Positions 10,456 to 21,110 of a stretch of 64,000 nt of DNA are shown piece after piece; the stretch's first letter is position 1, and each line of letters begins with the position of its first letter. This DNA comes from Molanna angustata (lineage: Eukaryota; Arthropoda; Insecta; Trichoptera; Molannidae), in assembly GCA_963576475.1 (NCBI GenBank), contig OY754986.1, forward strand, positions 5,767,174 to 5,831,173, given 5' to 3'. Made by a program: the position numbers and the translations under genes. The notes beneath the pieces were generated by a model. It worked only from the letters and a program-made list of their open reading frames with translations, had not been told where the DNA came from and did no database searches.

Positions 10456-10880
10456 TAACATATAACGATATAATATATATGTAACATATACTTGTAACAA
10501 GTAAATAGACATCCCAACATATTGCCATAAATACATAAGTTAAATGCTGGTGCTATGGGCACACGAAATAGGACATGGCTGAATTTGAACTCGCGACTAT
10601 CTTTTATTAATAAACCAGCTGCTGATACAACCTATCTAAAATATATGTTTTTAACTAGGTGTATGTAAATACTTAATTTTTTTCATAATTCTAGTTGATT
10701 ATGGAGTTCTATCATGAAGTGACAGTTTCAAACATTGAAAAATATATTTTTTTATGTTTTCCTACAAAATGTATATAACTGCCTGTTCCCGGAATAAAAA
10801 AATATTATAATTTAATAAATAAAAAAATTCTTGTCAAAAATAACTTTGTTTCTTCCAATTCACATTTATTTTATAGGTAA
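10456..10880. other. Unassigned stretch
   Basis: AT-rich with no recognised gene or repeat. Confidence 0.4.
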
Positions 10881-10884
10881 GAAT

Positions 10885-11375
10885 GTTTTCGGACTGTACT
10901 AGTCCATGTTTCAACGGGATGGACGGATTGATAAGGAGATCGAAAGAAGATTACCAGTTATGAATGATCGCATCATATCAAAGTATGCTAAAGTTGTTGA
11001 TGTACGCAAGTGAAATCTGGACATGGCTGAAGTCGCACAAAAACAGAATAAATGCACTTAAAATGAGATCGCTAAGAAAAATTTGTAATATAACGATGTA
11101 TGACAGGGTCAAAAATGAGGAAAGATGTTATTAATTTAATGAAAGTGATAAGAAAAACACATTTATATGGTTTAGCCACACGGGGAGAATGAATGAGCAA
11201 CGCCTGAAGAAGAAAATATACATTGCGGACAGGAATGGAATGAGAGATCGGGGCCGCCTAAGGAAGGGATGGCACGTCCATGTGAACGGTATTTTGAAAC
11301 ACGGAAATGTTAAAAGTGTGAACAACAGACGAACATGTATACCTAGACATATAATGGATATGGCGTAATCGTATG
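10885..11375 (+). mobile_element. Degenerate RTE-like LINE tail, group 3
   Basis: Broken frames encode KINALKMRSLRK-like, YDRVKNEE, then WFSHTGRMNEQRLKKKIYIA and RGRLRKGWHVHVNGIL. This matches the minus-strand fragment at 29040-29560 block for block. Several stops and a frameshift near 11110 make it dead. The short GTATGTATGTA run follows. Confidence 0.65.
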
Positions 11376-11733
11376 TATGTATGTACTACTGCATCCAAAG
11401 GATGGAGGATGGACTTGTTCAGTCCGAAAACTTTCTAACCATTGTGAATGTGAAGTGGAAAAACCAAGTTATTTTGTACCAGAATTTCTTTCATTTACCT
11501 ACTCATTAATTATGGATATCCACAAGGTTTCAAAAATATTTTTTAATGAATCATTATATTTCTACATACATACATAGTTGAAGAGTAGGTATGCCAAATT
11601 TGTCACAATGTATGAACACAAAGGCAATCTTTCGTTTCATCTCAGAGATACATAATATGTGTGTATATCTAATAAAATCATTAATTACCACTTTGTGGAT
11701 GAAACAATATTTATAACAATATCATGGACTTAC
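11376..11733. other. Neuroligin intron, no feature seen
   Basis: On the minus strand this follows the donor site of the 11734-12229 exon. The 66-codon plus frame at 11377-11577 has no recognised domain. Confidence 0.45.
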
Positions 11734-12229
11734 CTCAATATTCTATCTCTTCGTTCGCCTTCAAATCCATTCTGAATGTCTTGCGCAGAAAACTTCCACA
11801 GGGCTTCGCTGGTGACCACGCCGAAGAGCAGATCATATCTGTTTTGGACGTTCCTTCCGGAACTTCTATCGCTCCTCTTCATATGGTTGTTGTAGGCAGT
11901 CCCCGATTCGCTCGGCGCATAGTTCTGCATATCGTTCGGGATGAAATAGGTTAAAAACTCTTTGGCATAGTCCGTCTTGATCACGACTCCGTCTACAGAC
12001 GGTCCGAAAGCCGACAGGTAATTTGGGGCCGTCACGTCTGCGTCCAAGAGTTCGTCGATAGGGGATTCCCTCAGGCAGTCGACAATCTCTTCGTGGTCTT
12101 TGGCCAGGTCATCAGGTATAGTGCAATTGACCTCCCTGGCCAGACGAACGGAGTAGTTGACGGGGTCTTCGACCAGCGCCCAAGAACTGAGGGCGGAGCC
12201 AGATAAAAGAACAGCTCGATGGAACAATC
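11734..12229 (-). CDS. Nlg: Neuroligin, internal exon (third of three in window)
   Basis: The 496-base exon lies between an acceptor (TTACAG before 12229) and a donor (GTAAGT at 11733-11728). It opens with two bases completing the glycine codon of the upstream exon, then LFHRAVLLSGSALSSWALVE. Later blocks are DHEEIVDCLRESPIDELLD, FGPSVDGVVIKTDYAKEFL and YDLLFGVVTSEALWKFSAQD, ending RDRILR. These are characteristic of neuroligins, postsynaptic adhesion proteins that bind neurexin through an esterase-fold ectodomain. The frame is open throughout. The MFHRAV methionine is internal, not a start. The paralogue (Nlg1-5 type) cannot be decided. Downstream exons lie beyond the left edge or were not found. 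Confidence 0.93.
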
Positions 12230-12321
12230 CTGTAACAATGGAAATATCTGATGAAATTTTTGGATATTAAAAATATAAGATTGCAAATATTCTTAGTGAC
12301 AGAGGTATGACTTTTTTGTCA

Positions 12322-12700
12322 TCTCAAAACAGCAACATCTCAATAAAGACGAAGTTGGAACATAATATAAGATAACCAAGAACTCAAGGTACCTACAGGG
12401 CTCACGACCTGTAGCCTTACTCTTCACTGCAAATCCGATTCCAATACGATTCGACTCGCTAAGAACCTACCTTTGTAACAGAGTAATGCGGTAGGTATGT
12501 ATGCTTTATAAGTATTAGTCGATAATTTGAATGTACGCAGGCGACAAGTAGGTAAGTTTTAAATGAGAATTTGAAATCGGGATCGGATTCGAGTTTCAAG
12601 AGTAAGGCTACTGTATCGGCTGGTTCACCAATTATGCCTTCTTATTGAGTTCCCTTATGAATTCAATTATGGAAATTCTATATATTTTAATAATGAGAAA
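12322..12700 (+). repeat. Family-D repeat copy 2, interrupted by a 199-bp foldback insertion
   Basis: The family-D blocks (CATCTCAATAAAGACGAAGT, GGTACCTACAGG, then TATCGGCTGGTTCACCAAT) are split at the GACCTG/TATCGG position. The insertion at 12412-12610 has perfect 13-base inverted ends, TAGCCTTACTCTT and AAGAGTAAGGCTA. Copy 1 at 4376 reads GACCTGTCATCGG uninterrupted and so serves as an empty site. Flanking CTG or CTGTA is the likely target duplication. Confidence 0.75.
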
Positions 12701-13400
12701 CTGATCGTATGAAAATAAGCTGAAAAGCACCATCGCCATCTATGAAGTAACAAAGAAACCTTTTTGTAACGCAATCTATTGAGAATTTATTTTCATTTTT
12801 GGCTTGTTTACCTACTTGTGCTATATGTATGTTAATCGAATATTTTTTTTAATTATCGTATTATAGTTATCTTTCGATAACTATCGCCTTTCTGCACAAC
12901 ATCATAAATTAATGACTAGAAAATCGAAGGACATTAACTGACATGTTATATCTACATAAAGTGATAAACAATAAAATAGACTCCATTGACTTGACAATCC
13001 ACTACCATTTAAGTTACCAATATTTAAAACCAATTTTGTACAGAATACATTTATTCACAGTACTTGTAACAATTTCAATGTGTTCTTTAAGATTATAGAC
13101 CTCTGCAATATGTCTATTATTATAATCAAATCATCAGTATTAAAGTCCCTGAATGCCTCTGTGGCTTCTGATGAGTAGTTTTTTTGCAAGCTTCCCTATT
13201 TCTGTCCAATTCCTTATATCCTTTCCATTTCATTCCTTATAGAACTGATATTACAGTTTACACAAAATTGATTACTTCTGTAAACTTAACTTGGTGCTCT
13301 AATGGAGTGTTATATCATTCACGTATAACTTGTTATTAAGACTGTATGTTTACAAAATAAAATAAAATAATATATTATATATTTATTGTTGTGTATTGTT
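12701..13400. other. Neuroligin intron, no feature seen
   Basis: AT-rich intronic DNA with no recognisable open frame, RNA or repeat. A short pentamer run AATAAAATAAAATAA near 13355-13370 precedes the RTE-like fragment. Confidence 0.45.
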
Positions 13401-14400
13401 GCTTAAAGTCAAAACTTTTAAATATCTTGGAAGTCTTCTCACTTTTGATTTAGATCCCGACAAAGAACTAAGGTGCCGCATGGAGACAGTTTGCGCGATG
13501 TTTTTCAAAATGATGACACTGTTTTTATACGATGACTTTAACCTTAAAATTAGCGCCTGGTGAATAACATAATGTACTATATAATTCGGTCGATACTTCT
13601 AAATGGAGTTGAAACCTGGAGTATAAAGGTCAATATGCTTAACCATCTGGAGCTCTTTGAAATGTGGCTGCATTACCGCATGCTGAAAATTTCCTGGGTC
13701 GATAAAATATCGAATGTGGAGGTACTCAATTGACATAGTTAAGCGACTTAAGGTATAATATTTAGGTCACGTTTTGCAAGGCAAAAGGTACAGGCTGCTT
13801 CAACTAATTATGCAAGGCAAAATAGAGGGACACCTCAGAATAGGAAGACGTCAGATGTCATGACTCCGCAACATTCGTGAGTGGGCTGGCATCAGAGGCA
13901 AAATAGAGGGACGCCTCAGAATAGGAAGACGTCAGATGTCATGGCTCCGCAACATTCGTGAGTGGACCGGCATCAGAGACAAAATAGAGGGACGCTTCAG
14001 AATAGAAAGACGTCAGATATCATGGCTCCGCAACATTCGTGAGTCGACCGGCATCAGAGACAAAATAGAGGGACGCCTCAGAATAGGAAGACGTCAGGTG
14101 TCATGGCTCCGCAACATTCGTGAGTGGACCGGCATCAGAGACAAAATAGAGGGACGCTTCAGAATAGGAAGACGTCAGATATCATGGCTCCGCAACATTC
14201 GTGAGTGGACCGGCATCAGAGACAAAATAGAGGGACGCTTCAGAATAGGAAGACGTCAGATATCATGGCTCCGCAACATTCGTGAGTGAACCGGCATCAG
14301 AGACGTCGGTGAATTGTTCCGGACGACGACGTCGGATAGATATGCCTTCTCAGCAGTGATCGGGGGGACCTGATATGGCACGAAGAAAAAGAAGATTGTT
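13400..14400 (+). mobile_element. RTE-like LINE fragment, group 2, carrying an internal 81-bp expansion
   Basis: The plus strand encodes KTFKYLGSLLT-like, GVETWSIKVNMLNHLELFEM and ISWVDKISN. Then comes YLGHVLQGKRYRLLQLIMQG and the GRRQMSWLRNIREWTGI block, ending VGELFR...RYAFSAVIGG. These are post-RT regions of an RTE-like LINE. Early stops and frameshifts kill it, yet the repeated middle stays open over 13936-14289. It lies inside the large neuroligin intron, antisense to the gene. Confidence 0.75.
13816..14301 (+). repeat. Six tandem 81-bp in-frame repeats
   Basis: Unit starts are at about 13816, 13897, 13978, 14059, 14140 and 14221, a constant 81-base (27-codon) period. Each unit encodes KIEG.LRIGRRQ.SWLRNI followed by REWTGIRD. 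Units differ by a few substitutions. The single-copy counterpart in other RTE-like fragments has this block only once, so the array was generated inside the dead element. Confidence 0.93.
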
Positions 14401-14602
14401 GCAGTTTCGAGCCGCCGAAGACACACAATTTCAAGGTGAACTTTTTTTTCGATGATACCCATTCTTCATCAAACTTGAAAATACACATAGTTTGAGTGAA
14501 AATAAAATTCATTAGACCATAAATGAATACAGAAAAAATAAAAATCAACACAGCGACCGACTTGACGAAATTCAGTTCAGCCATTATCCTTAAGTTTTTT
14601 TT

Positions 14603-14861
14603 CATGATGATATTGACCCTGACCCTGAACCCTGAACATTCTTCGTGATGACATTGCCCCTGACCCCTGAACCCTGGACATTCTTCATGATGACATTGAC
14701 CCTGATCCTGAACCCTGGACATTCTTCATGATGACATTGACCCTGACGCTGAACCCTGGACATTTTTCATGATGATATTGACCCTGACCCTGAACCCTGG
14801 ACATTTTTCATGATGACATTGACCCTGACCCTGAACCCTGGACATTTTTCATGATGACATT
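14603..14861. repeat. 41-bp minisatellite
   Basis: About six and a half units of 41 bases (one of 42), starting near 14603, 14644, 14686, 14727, 14768, 14809 and 14850. The unit contains CATGATGACATTGACCCTGA then CCCTGAACCCTGGACATT. The GGACATTCTTCATGATGA part is also present once in family E at about 10121-10145. Confidence 0.9.
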
Positions 14862-14930
14862 GGTCAATTTAGGTACCGGGTGAGGTTATTGTTGGTGTAC
14901 CTTATTGATTTAGTTGTAAATTGTATAATT
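14862..14930 (+). repeat. Family-E repeat, second copy
   Basis: TTGGTCAATTTAGGTACCGG and the following GTGAGG..ATTGTTGGTG match 10141-10185. The copy directly abuts the minisatellite, showing where the minisatellite unit came from. Confidence 0.65.
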
Positions 14931-15026
14931 TCCGATCTTATTCCTATCCTCCTTTTCCCTCTCCTTTCCTGTTCAATAACTGTTTCTACGTTTGGAAACA
15001 TATATAGCTATAGGAATATGCAGAAG

Positions 15027-15630
15027 TTTTTTTAAGAATGCATATGTCGTTGAAACAAGTACAAGTACAGCCTCATATATATTCCTTAAATTAAGCATAA
15101 TTGCTGTAGCTATCATCATCATCATAAGCTCGACAGCCCTGGGTGGGCCGTGGCTGAATCCAGGAGTCTCCTACATTCCCGTCTATCCGTTGCCTTCGTT
15201 TTCCAGTTTATAATATTTATTGTGGAAGCATCGGCATTGACACTGTCCATCCATCGAGTCCTTGGTCTTCCTGGTCTCCTTCGACCTTGTGGCACAGAGA
15301 GTGTGAGGCGTTTTGTGTGGTTGTCGTCATCCATTCGGATTATGTAACCAGTCTATCTTAAGCGCCCTATCTTGATGGATCTGATCACATCGGGCTCTTC
15401 ATAGGTCTCGTATAGTTCCCTGTTGTATCGACGACGCCAAACATTATTCTCTTTTATTGGCCCGTAGATCTTTCGAAGGATCCTTCTCTCAAAAGCCGCT
15501 ATGGATCCTTCAATTTGTTTGGTCAATTGCTGTAGCTATAGGTGAATGAAATCAGTTATGGCAGGATTCTTATTCGCGACTACTGAATTACAAATCCAGC
15601 ACGCTAACCGCTTAGCCACCACCCCTTTGT
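15027..15630 (-). mobile_element. SINE-A interrupted by an RTE-like LINE
   Basis: Right half 15525-15630 is the tRNA-like head and first body part on the minus strand (GGTGGCTAAGCGGTTAGCGT, ATCCTGCCATAACTGATTTC). Left half 15027-15098 is the SINE tail (ACTTGTTTCAACGACATATG on the minus strand). Between them sits the LINE at 15114-15524. Intact SINE-A at 34633-34790 shows the two halves are normally contiguous. Confidence 0.8.
15099..15539 (-). mobile_element. RTE-like LINE fragment with 15-bp target duplication
   Basis: AATTGCTGTAGCTAT occurs exactly at 15099-15113 and 15525-15539. Between them the minus strand encodes GSIAAFERRILRKIYGPIKE, ELYETYEEPDVIRSIK, TGYIIRMDDDNHTKRL, then GRRRPGRPRTRWMDSVN and ATAHPGLSSL-stop, followed by a (GAT)n tail. 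The order matches the C-terminal end of RTE-like reverse transcriptases. A stop (RLR-stop-TGY) and frameshift mark decay. Confidence 0.85.
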
Positions 15631-15719
15631 ATCACTCTTTGTATTGATTTAGTTGTAAATTGTATAATTTTCGATCTTATTCCTATCCTCCTTTTCCCTC
15701 TCCTTTCCTGTTCAATAAC

Positions 15720-16000
15720 CAGTCCATCTTAAGCGCCCTATCTTGATGGATCTGATCACATCGGGCTCTTCATAGGTCTCGTATAGTTCCCTGTTGTATC
15801 GACGACGCCAAAAATTATTCTCTTTTATTGGCCCGTAGATCTTTCGAAGGATCCTTCTCTCAAAAGCCGCTATGGATCCTTCAATTTGTTTGGTCAATTG
15901 CTGTAGCTATAGGTGAATGAAATCAGTTATGGCAGGATTCTTATTCGCGAATACTGAATTACAAATCCAGCACGCTAACCGCTTAGCCACCACCCCTTTG
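15720..16000 (-). mobile_element. Second copy of the SINE-A/RTE-like junction
   Basis: Minus-strand 15895-15720 encodes IEGSIAAFERRILRKIYGPI through KIGRLRWTGY, where the microhomology deletion cuts it. 15911-16000 is the SINE-A head. The RLRW tryptophan is intact here, while copy 1 has a stop at that codon, so copy 1 mutated after duplication. Confidence 0.8.
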
Positions 16001-16009
16001 TATCACTCA

Positions 16010-16585
16010 GTTGTTAATAATACAAGAAATATAGAAATATATTCGCTCTAAAATAAAATATATCACTTTCCGATAAATAATACGATGCCAAAAATAATAT
16101 TATTATTATAATATCTATAGAAGTTATAAAACGAAGTAGTAAAGTAACTCGCACAATGATACTTGTTTTTACTGCTGACAATATTGAAATAAAACATACA
16201 CACAACCCGATATTACATTTTATTCACTTCCAACTTTTATTCATTATAACACGTTCATAAAAAAGGAATATCTCTCTCATGCGAAAGATGAAATTGAAAA
16301 AGTTTTGATGGGCCAAGTCAATAAAATATTCTTATACCTCTTCAGTTACTTCTTGTTGAAGGGTTCTAAATAAAACACATACGAAGTCGTAAAAGAGACA
16401 CCAATAATATGCAGAGCCACTAACATGTCTTCAACCACAATAACTTAAACAGCCCACAGCTGTTGATAAAAAAAACTCTAAACAAGATAGTATGTTCCTA
16501 ATGAGTTTCTTTCGATACATAAAGATATGTATGTAAGACGAATTTTATGTCTATATCGATACAACGAAATAATAAGTTTATAATA
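16010..16585. other. Neuroligin intron, no feature seen
   Basis: AT-rich; nothing recognised on either strand. Confidence 0.45.
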
Positions 16586-16587
16586 AA

Positions 16588-16740
16588 AATTATTTATATA
16601 GCGCCGTTTAGTGATACAAGATCACTCCAAGGGCGCTATAACTTATTTGTTAAATTTACCAAACAAGGCAGTCTTAAGTAGTCTACTGAAGGTGTCAATG
16701 CTCTGAGCTTCACGCGTGTCAAGAAAATTTATAACACTTA
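16588..16740 (-). mobile_element. LINE 3' end fragment
   Basis: Reverse complement of the tail seen at 36390-36530: shared words GATACAAGATCACTCCAAGG, GCGCTGTAGCTTATTTGTTG-like and AAGGCAGTCTTAAG. On the coding strand it reads SIDTF...LKTALF, the last residues of a Jockey/CR1-like reverse transcriptase. Confidence 0.6.
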
Positions 16741-17565
16741 AAAAGTCCGTTCACATTGCAACTGCGATCATAGTAAGCTACCTAATTTACTCTGTACCTA
16801 CAATTCTTTTAGAGAGTTGGTACTATGTAATCCAGATGACCTCAATATAAGCTGTCTTCCTGATGTAACATGTTTCGACACAGTTTTATTTATTTATATA
16901 AATTATATTTATTTAATTCCTTTTGTTTCTGAAAAGACAACCTCATTTTGTTCGACAAACATATCCGAGTGTAATTTGTTCGTGTGGTTTCTGAAATTCT
17001 GAATACATAGGAATCGTACGAAACCTCGTGCAATTCAATAATGAAGGTCTTAATAATATTTTGAAATGAATAATAATAATAATTGTGAATTGTTGTGAAA
17101 GTGGTACTGTCTTATCTCATCAATTTCCTCTTTAATTTTACCCTTTGTAGATTGCACAAAGGACATTAATTTATTTCACTGATTGAGGCAATAGGTAATG
17201 ATAACACTTGATCAAATATAACAATCAGAACCTACACACAAATCTACATATTTATACAACCACTCTAACAGATATATATATTATGTATTTACCAACTTTT
17301 CGTTGAAATTGGATTCTAAAAGAAAAAAATGGGATGCATATTTCAAAACCGGAAAACACTCATTGTAAACCTGTAAAAGAAAGTGTGTGTTGCCGGTTGC
17401 AATAAATGGCCAAGAAACATTTTCTAAATTAACTCAAGAGCTATGGAAATTACCATGCTGGGTCTTTCACTAAGAGATAAAATAAGTAATGAAACTTTTT
17501 TTTTAATTGTCAAGAGGTACTAACGGTGTTTAATATGGAGAACTCTATTAACCTAGGTATTTTTT
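16741..17565. other. Neuroligin intron, no feature seen
   Basis: A short (TAA)n run near 17070-17085 is the only structure noticed. Confidence 0.45.
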
Positions 17566-17569
17566 AATC

Positions 17570-17840
17570 AAACAATAATGATTATGGTTCTGCATATATA
17601 TTTCCCTTATAATAGGATGGCCGTTTCGACTGACAAGGCCCTTATCAACTGGTAAACATAGAGTAGTGTCTTTTTCTTACAAACTAGAAATCGTTTTTAT
17701 TTTACAACTATACAAATTACTTAACATTACAATTATGAAATATCCTAAACAGTTGTAGCGTAGCTAATATTGGGAAATTACTTCCATGTAGATGTAATTT
17801 TTACAGGTGAAATTTCCCAATAATATTAGCTACACCTTCA
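17570..17840. mobile_element. Foldback (MITE-like) element, left part
   Basis: The left terminal inverted repeat (about 17570-17770) pairs with 19737-19923. The outer word is ATGATTATGGTTCT, followed by CCTTATAATAGGATGGC and CAACTGGTAAAC in both arms. A second small palindrome (GTAGCTAATATTGGGAAATT and its complement) lies at 17758-17834. With the LINE removed the element would be about 440 bases. Confidence 0.85.
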
Positions 17841-19738
17841 GACAGAGAAAAAATAATGAGAAGTTGTCTCCCGATACAATTAGTCTCTTAGAAAAGCGAA
17901 AAACTCTATGCAGAGATACAGATGAATTTAAAAATCTAAACAAAACCATTCGAAGACAAATCAGAAAAGATATCAGAAAATTCAATACAAATTGCATCAC
18001 AGAAACTATCGAAAGAAATAAGAATATGAAAGTCCTAAAATCAAATTTGTGCTGCAGCAGGCAGAATATAACAAAGATAAAGAACAAAAATGGGGAAACT
18101 ATAAATGATACGGAGTCTATAGCTAAAGAAGTGAAAGAATTTTACAAAGAACTATACTCTTCCAGGCTAAGAAGACCTGAAGCAGAGAATAATAATATAT
18201 TAAATGCGGGATCCGAAGAGATACCAGAAGTAAATCTAAATGAAATAAACATAGCATTGAATAACATGAAAAATAATAAAGCACCTGGAGAAGATGGGAT
18301 AACTAGTGATATGCTGAAGATTGGAGGCAGTGAATTGAAAGAGGCGGTACAAATATTGTTAAATAAATGTCTAGAACAAGAAGTAATTCCAGATGACTGG
18401 AAAAATGCCGAAGTTAAGTTGCTGTTCAAAAAAGGGGACCAAGAGAATCTGGAAAACTATCGGCCGATTAGCTTACTCCCTCACTTATACAAACTGCTGA
18501 CAAAAATATTGACAAACCGTCTTACTCCAAAATTTGACTTCTACCAACCCGTAGAACAGGCTGGCTTCCGTAAGGGTTTCGGAACCACAGATCATATTCA
18601 AACTTTGCGTTAACTTATAGAAAAAGCTACAGAGTATAACATAAAAATTCATATGGCTTTTATAGACTATCGTAAAGCATTTGACTCTCTAGAAACCTGG
18701 TCAATTTTAAGTGCTCTTGAAAATGCTAGGATTGATTCTAGATACATAAGATTGATTAAATATATTTATGAAAATGCTACTATGGATGTAAAAGTGAACG
18801 AAAATCTGAAAACAGAAAAAATCAAAATCGAGAAGGGTGTAAGACAGGGTGATACGATATCCCCAAAACTATTCACACTGGCATTAGAAGATGTCTTCAA
18901 AACATTAAACTGGAACAATAAAGGCATTAAAATAGATGGCACATATTTAAATCACCTCCGTTTTGCAGACGACATAGTAATAATAAGCGAAGAATTGTCT
19001 GAACTGGAAGCTATGGTAGCAGAATTATATGAAGCCTCTAGAAAAATCGGTCTGGAAATGAACATAGACAAAACCAAGATTTTGAGTCCAACTTCACACA
19101 GTATTTGCATTGGAAATAAGACTATTGGTGCTGTTGAAGAATACATATACCTTGGACATAAAATTAAATTGGGTAAAGAAAATCAGACCGCCGAACTGCC
19201 AAGACGTATAGGGCTGAGTTGGGCTGCTTTTGGAAAGTTGAGGTACATATTCGGCAACAGGGAAATTCCGAATAACCTAAAAGCCAAAGTGTACAATTCT
19301 TGTGTTTTGCCAGTGACAACATACGGTCTCGAAACCATGTCACTTACTGCCAGAAGCCTCCACAGACTTAAGTGTACTCAACGAGCAATGGAGAGACAAA
19401 TGTTAGGCGTATCCTTGAGAGACCGAATAAGAAACGAGGATATAAGACGCCGGTCAAAGGTCACCGACATTGCAGAAAGAGTGGGGAGGCTGAAGTGGCA
19501 ATGGGCAGGTCACGTGGCAAGACAGAGAGATGATAGATGGACCCCCAAAATTCTGAATTGGAGACCCTATCATAATAGAAGGGGTGTAGGGAGACCACAG
19601 AGGAGATGGACTGATGACATTGTCGAACTGGTGGGACATGGGTGGAAACAGAGCGCCCAGGACAGAGAGAAGTGGAAAACTCAGGAAGAGGCCTTTATCC
19701 AGCAGTGGAGTGAAAGGGGCTGAAAGAAGAAGTAGAAG
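17841..19738 (+). pseudogene. RTE-like LINE reverse transcriptase, 5'-truncated, one nonsense codon
   Basis: The element starts inside ORF2, after the endonuclease. Blocks in order: ALNNMKNNKAPGEDGI and YRPISLLPHLYKLLTKI, then HMAFIDYRKAFDS (RT motif A), GVRQGDTISPKLF (motif B) and RFADDIVIIS (motif C catalytic aspartates). The terminal region WAGHVAR / GVGRPQRRWTDDI / FIQQWSERG stops at 19721-19723, with a GAAGAAGTAGAAG tail. The frame is open except for TAA at 18611-18613, probably a mutated CAA. ATTAGCTACAC(C)TTCA flanks it (17825-17840 and 19739-19753). Relatively young but unable to move by itself. Confidence 0.92.
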
Positions 19739-19923
19739 ATTAGCTACACTTCAACTGTTTAGGATAAGTAATTTGTATAGTTGTAAAATAAACCAAATTC
19801 AAGCATATCAGAAAAAGACATAACTCTTTGTTTACCAGTTGACAAGGGTCTAGTCAACCGAAACAGCCATCCTATTATAAGGAAAATAATATATACATGT
19901 AGAACCATAATCATTTTTGTTTA
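19739..19923. mobile_element. Foldback element, right part
   Basis: Right arm of the element described at 17570-17840. It carries GTTTACCAGTTGACAAGGGT, CCATCCTATTATAAGG and AGAACCATAATCAT, inverted relative to the left arm. Arms differ by scattered substitutions and a small deletion, so this is a diverged element that was already present when the LINE inserted. Confidence 0.85.
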
Positions 19924-20705
19924 TTTATTTATTTACCTTTTATCACTCCATATTTATAATGACAACAATAAGTAGATTACTGCTTCCTAACTAGGAAGTC
20001 CTGTTCAAGGGCTAGCAGTTTACAATTTTTATTGACAATTATATGTAATTATGAACCAGGTGATTGTTCCCGTTCCACACTAAATATGTACACAATCTCA
20101 ACTTTCTGCACTCACGATCATTACCTCAACAAACATAATATGGGCTCACACAAAACAGATCAACCAGTTCCCAATGTCCGCCATAATACCTGTCATAAAT
20201 CCAATCTCTGACGCGATTTTTATTTCAGAACCATAGAAAGAGACAAGTTAACTATGTTGGTGTAATTAATATGAATCACATGGTTCCCAAATCGAATATT
20301 TTTATGTGTTACTCAAAGAGCATCGCAAACACACTACGGTATATGTAGTTACAAATGTTGTTAATAATTTAAATTTTGAATTATTTAAGTAGTTTTGTTA
20401 AATACTAAATATTTGTGTTAGTTCTGTCCTCCCATAATTTATGATATATTTTTAATATTCATTTTGAATATTCTTTGTGATGTTATTTCTTTAAGGGAGG
20501 AAGGTAAACTGTTGTAGAGTCGAGGAGCAATTAATGAAAAATTTCTTTGACCAAAAGATGTTTTCATAATATGTGAGATTGTGTAATTTAGGTCTGTACT
20601 TGTTCGTGTATTTGTAGATTGTTGTGTTCTCGGGTATTGTAGTGTACTTGTATGAAAGTATGTCAGAATGTATTGGATGTATGTTTGTTTACGGTCAAAT
20701 ACTTT
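19918..20705 (-). mobile_element. Jockey/CR1-like LINE 3' part
   Basis: On the minus strand, 20700-20490 encodes SHIMKTSFGQRNFSLIAPRL then YNSLPSSLKE, the usual end of Jockey/CR1-like reverse transcriptases. An untranslated tail follows to a (TAAA)n run at 19918-19935. Upstream frames are broken. A relative lies at 39806-40735. Confidence 0.65.
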
Positions 20706-20739
20706 GAACTCATTGGAAATGTTTGATTGAAAAATACCT

Positions 20740-21110
20740 CAGAAATGAAACGATGAGAGAAAGATCAATATTAGAGAGAAAGATTATCCACCATGTGGCG
20801 ACTCTGAAATGGAAATGGACGGGACGGTTTATCCCCGGAGCGGCTGTTCGTCGGACATGAAAATAGACGGGTCACGTAGCCAGAAGCCCGGACGATAAGG
20901 GGACAAGAGTGTGCTGACTCGGAGACCTCGCACGACATACAGAAGTGTAGGTCGACTGCAACTGAGGTGGAGGGATGATATACAACGCTATTCTGGCACG
21001 TTCTGGATGCAAACTGCACAGGACAGGAAGACGTGGAGTCGAATGGACGAAGCATTCGTTCAGGAGTGGGCGGAAATAGGTTAAAGAAGAAGAGAAGATA
21101 AAATTTTTAA
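20740..21110 (+). mobile_element. RTE-like LINE tail, group 1
   Basis: Encodes, with frameshifts, a terminal region reading LRWRDDIQRYSG, then MQTAQDRKTWSRMDEAFVQE and WAEIG-stop, then a GAAGAAGAG tail. The order is the same as in the copy ending at 19723. Confidence 0.75.

Larger units (their letters stand above)
14904..16008. repeat. Tandem duplication of a nested SINE/LINE locus, second copy with internal deletion
   Basis: Copy 1 is 14904-15637 and copy 2 is 15643-16008. Both start ATTGATTTAGTTGTAAATTG and end CTTTGTATCACTC. Copy 2 lacks the equivalent of 14981-15348 (368 bases). In copy 1 the missing segment is bounded by TAAC on both sides (14977-14980 and 15345-15348), and copy 2 keeps one TAAC at 15716-15719. 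That is the signature of a microhomology-mediated deletion. Confidence 0.85.

Noticed and set aside
11724..11954. Plus-strand 76-codon frame at 11724-11954
   Set aside because: It is the antisense shadow of the neuroligin exon.
17807..17840. Start of the LINE reverse transcriptase frame at 17807
   Set aside because: The first 11 codons come from the foldback element; the LINE begins after the target duplication at 17841.
17570..19923. Reverse-transcriptase-bearing DNA transposon
   Set aside because: LINE tail and target duplication inside one arm show a nested insertion instead.
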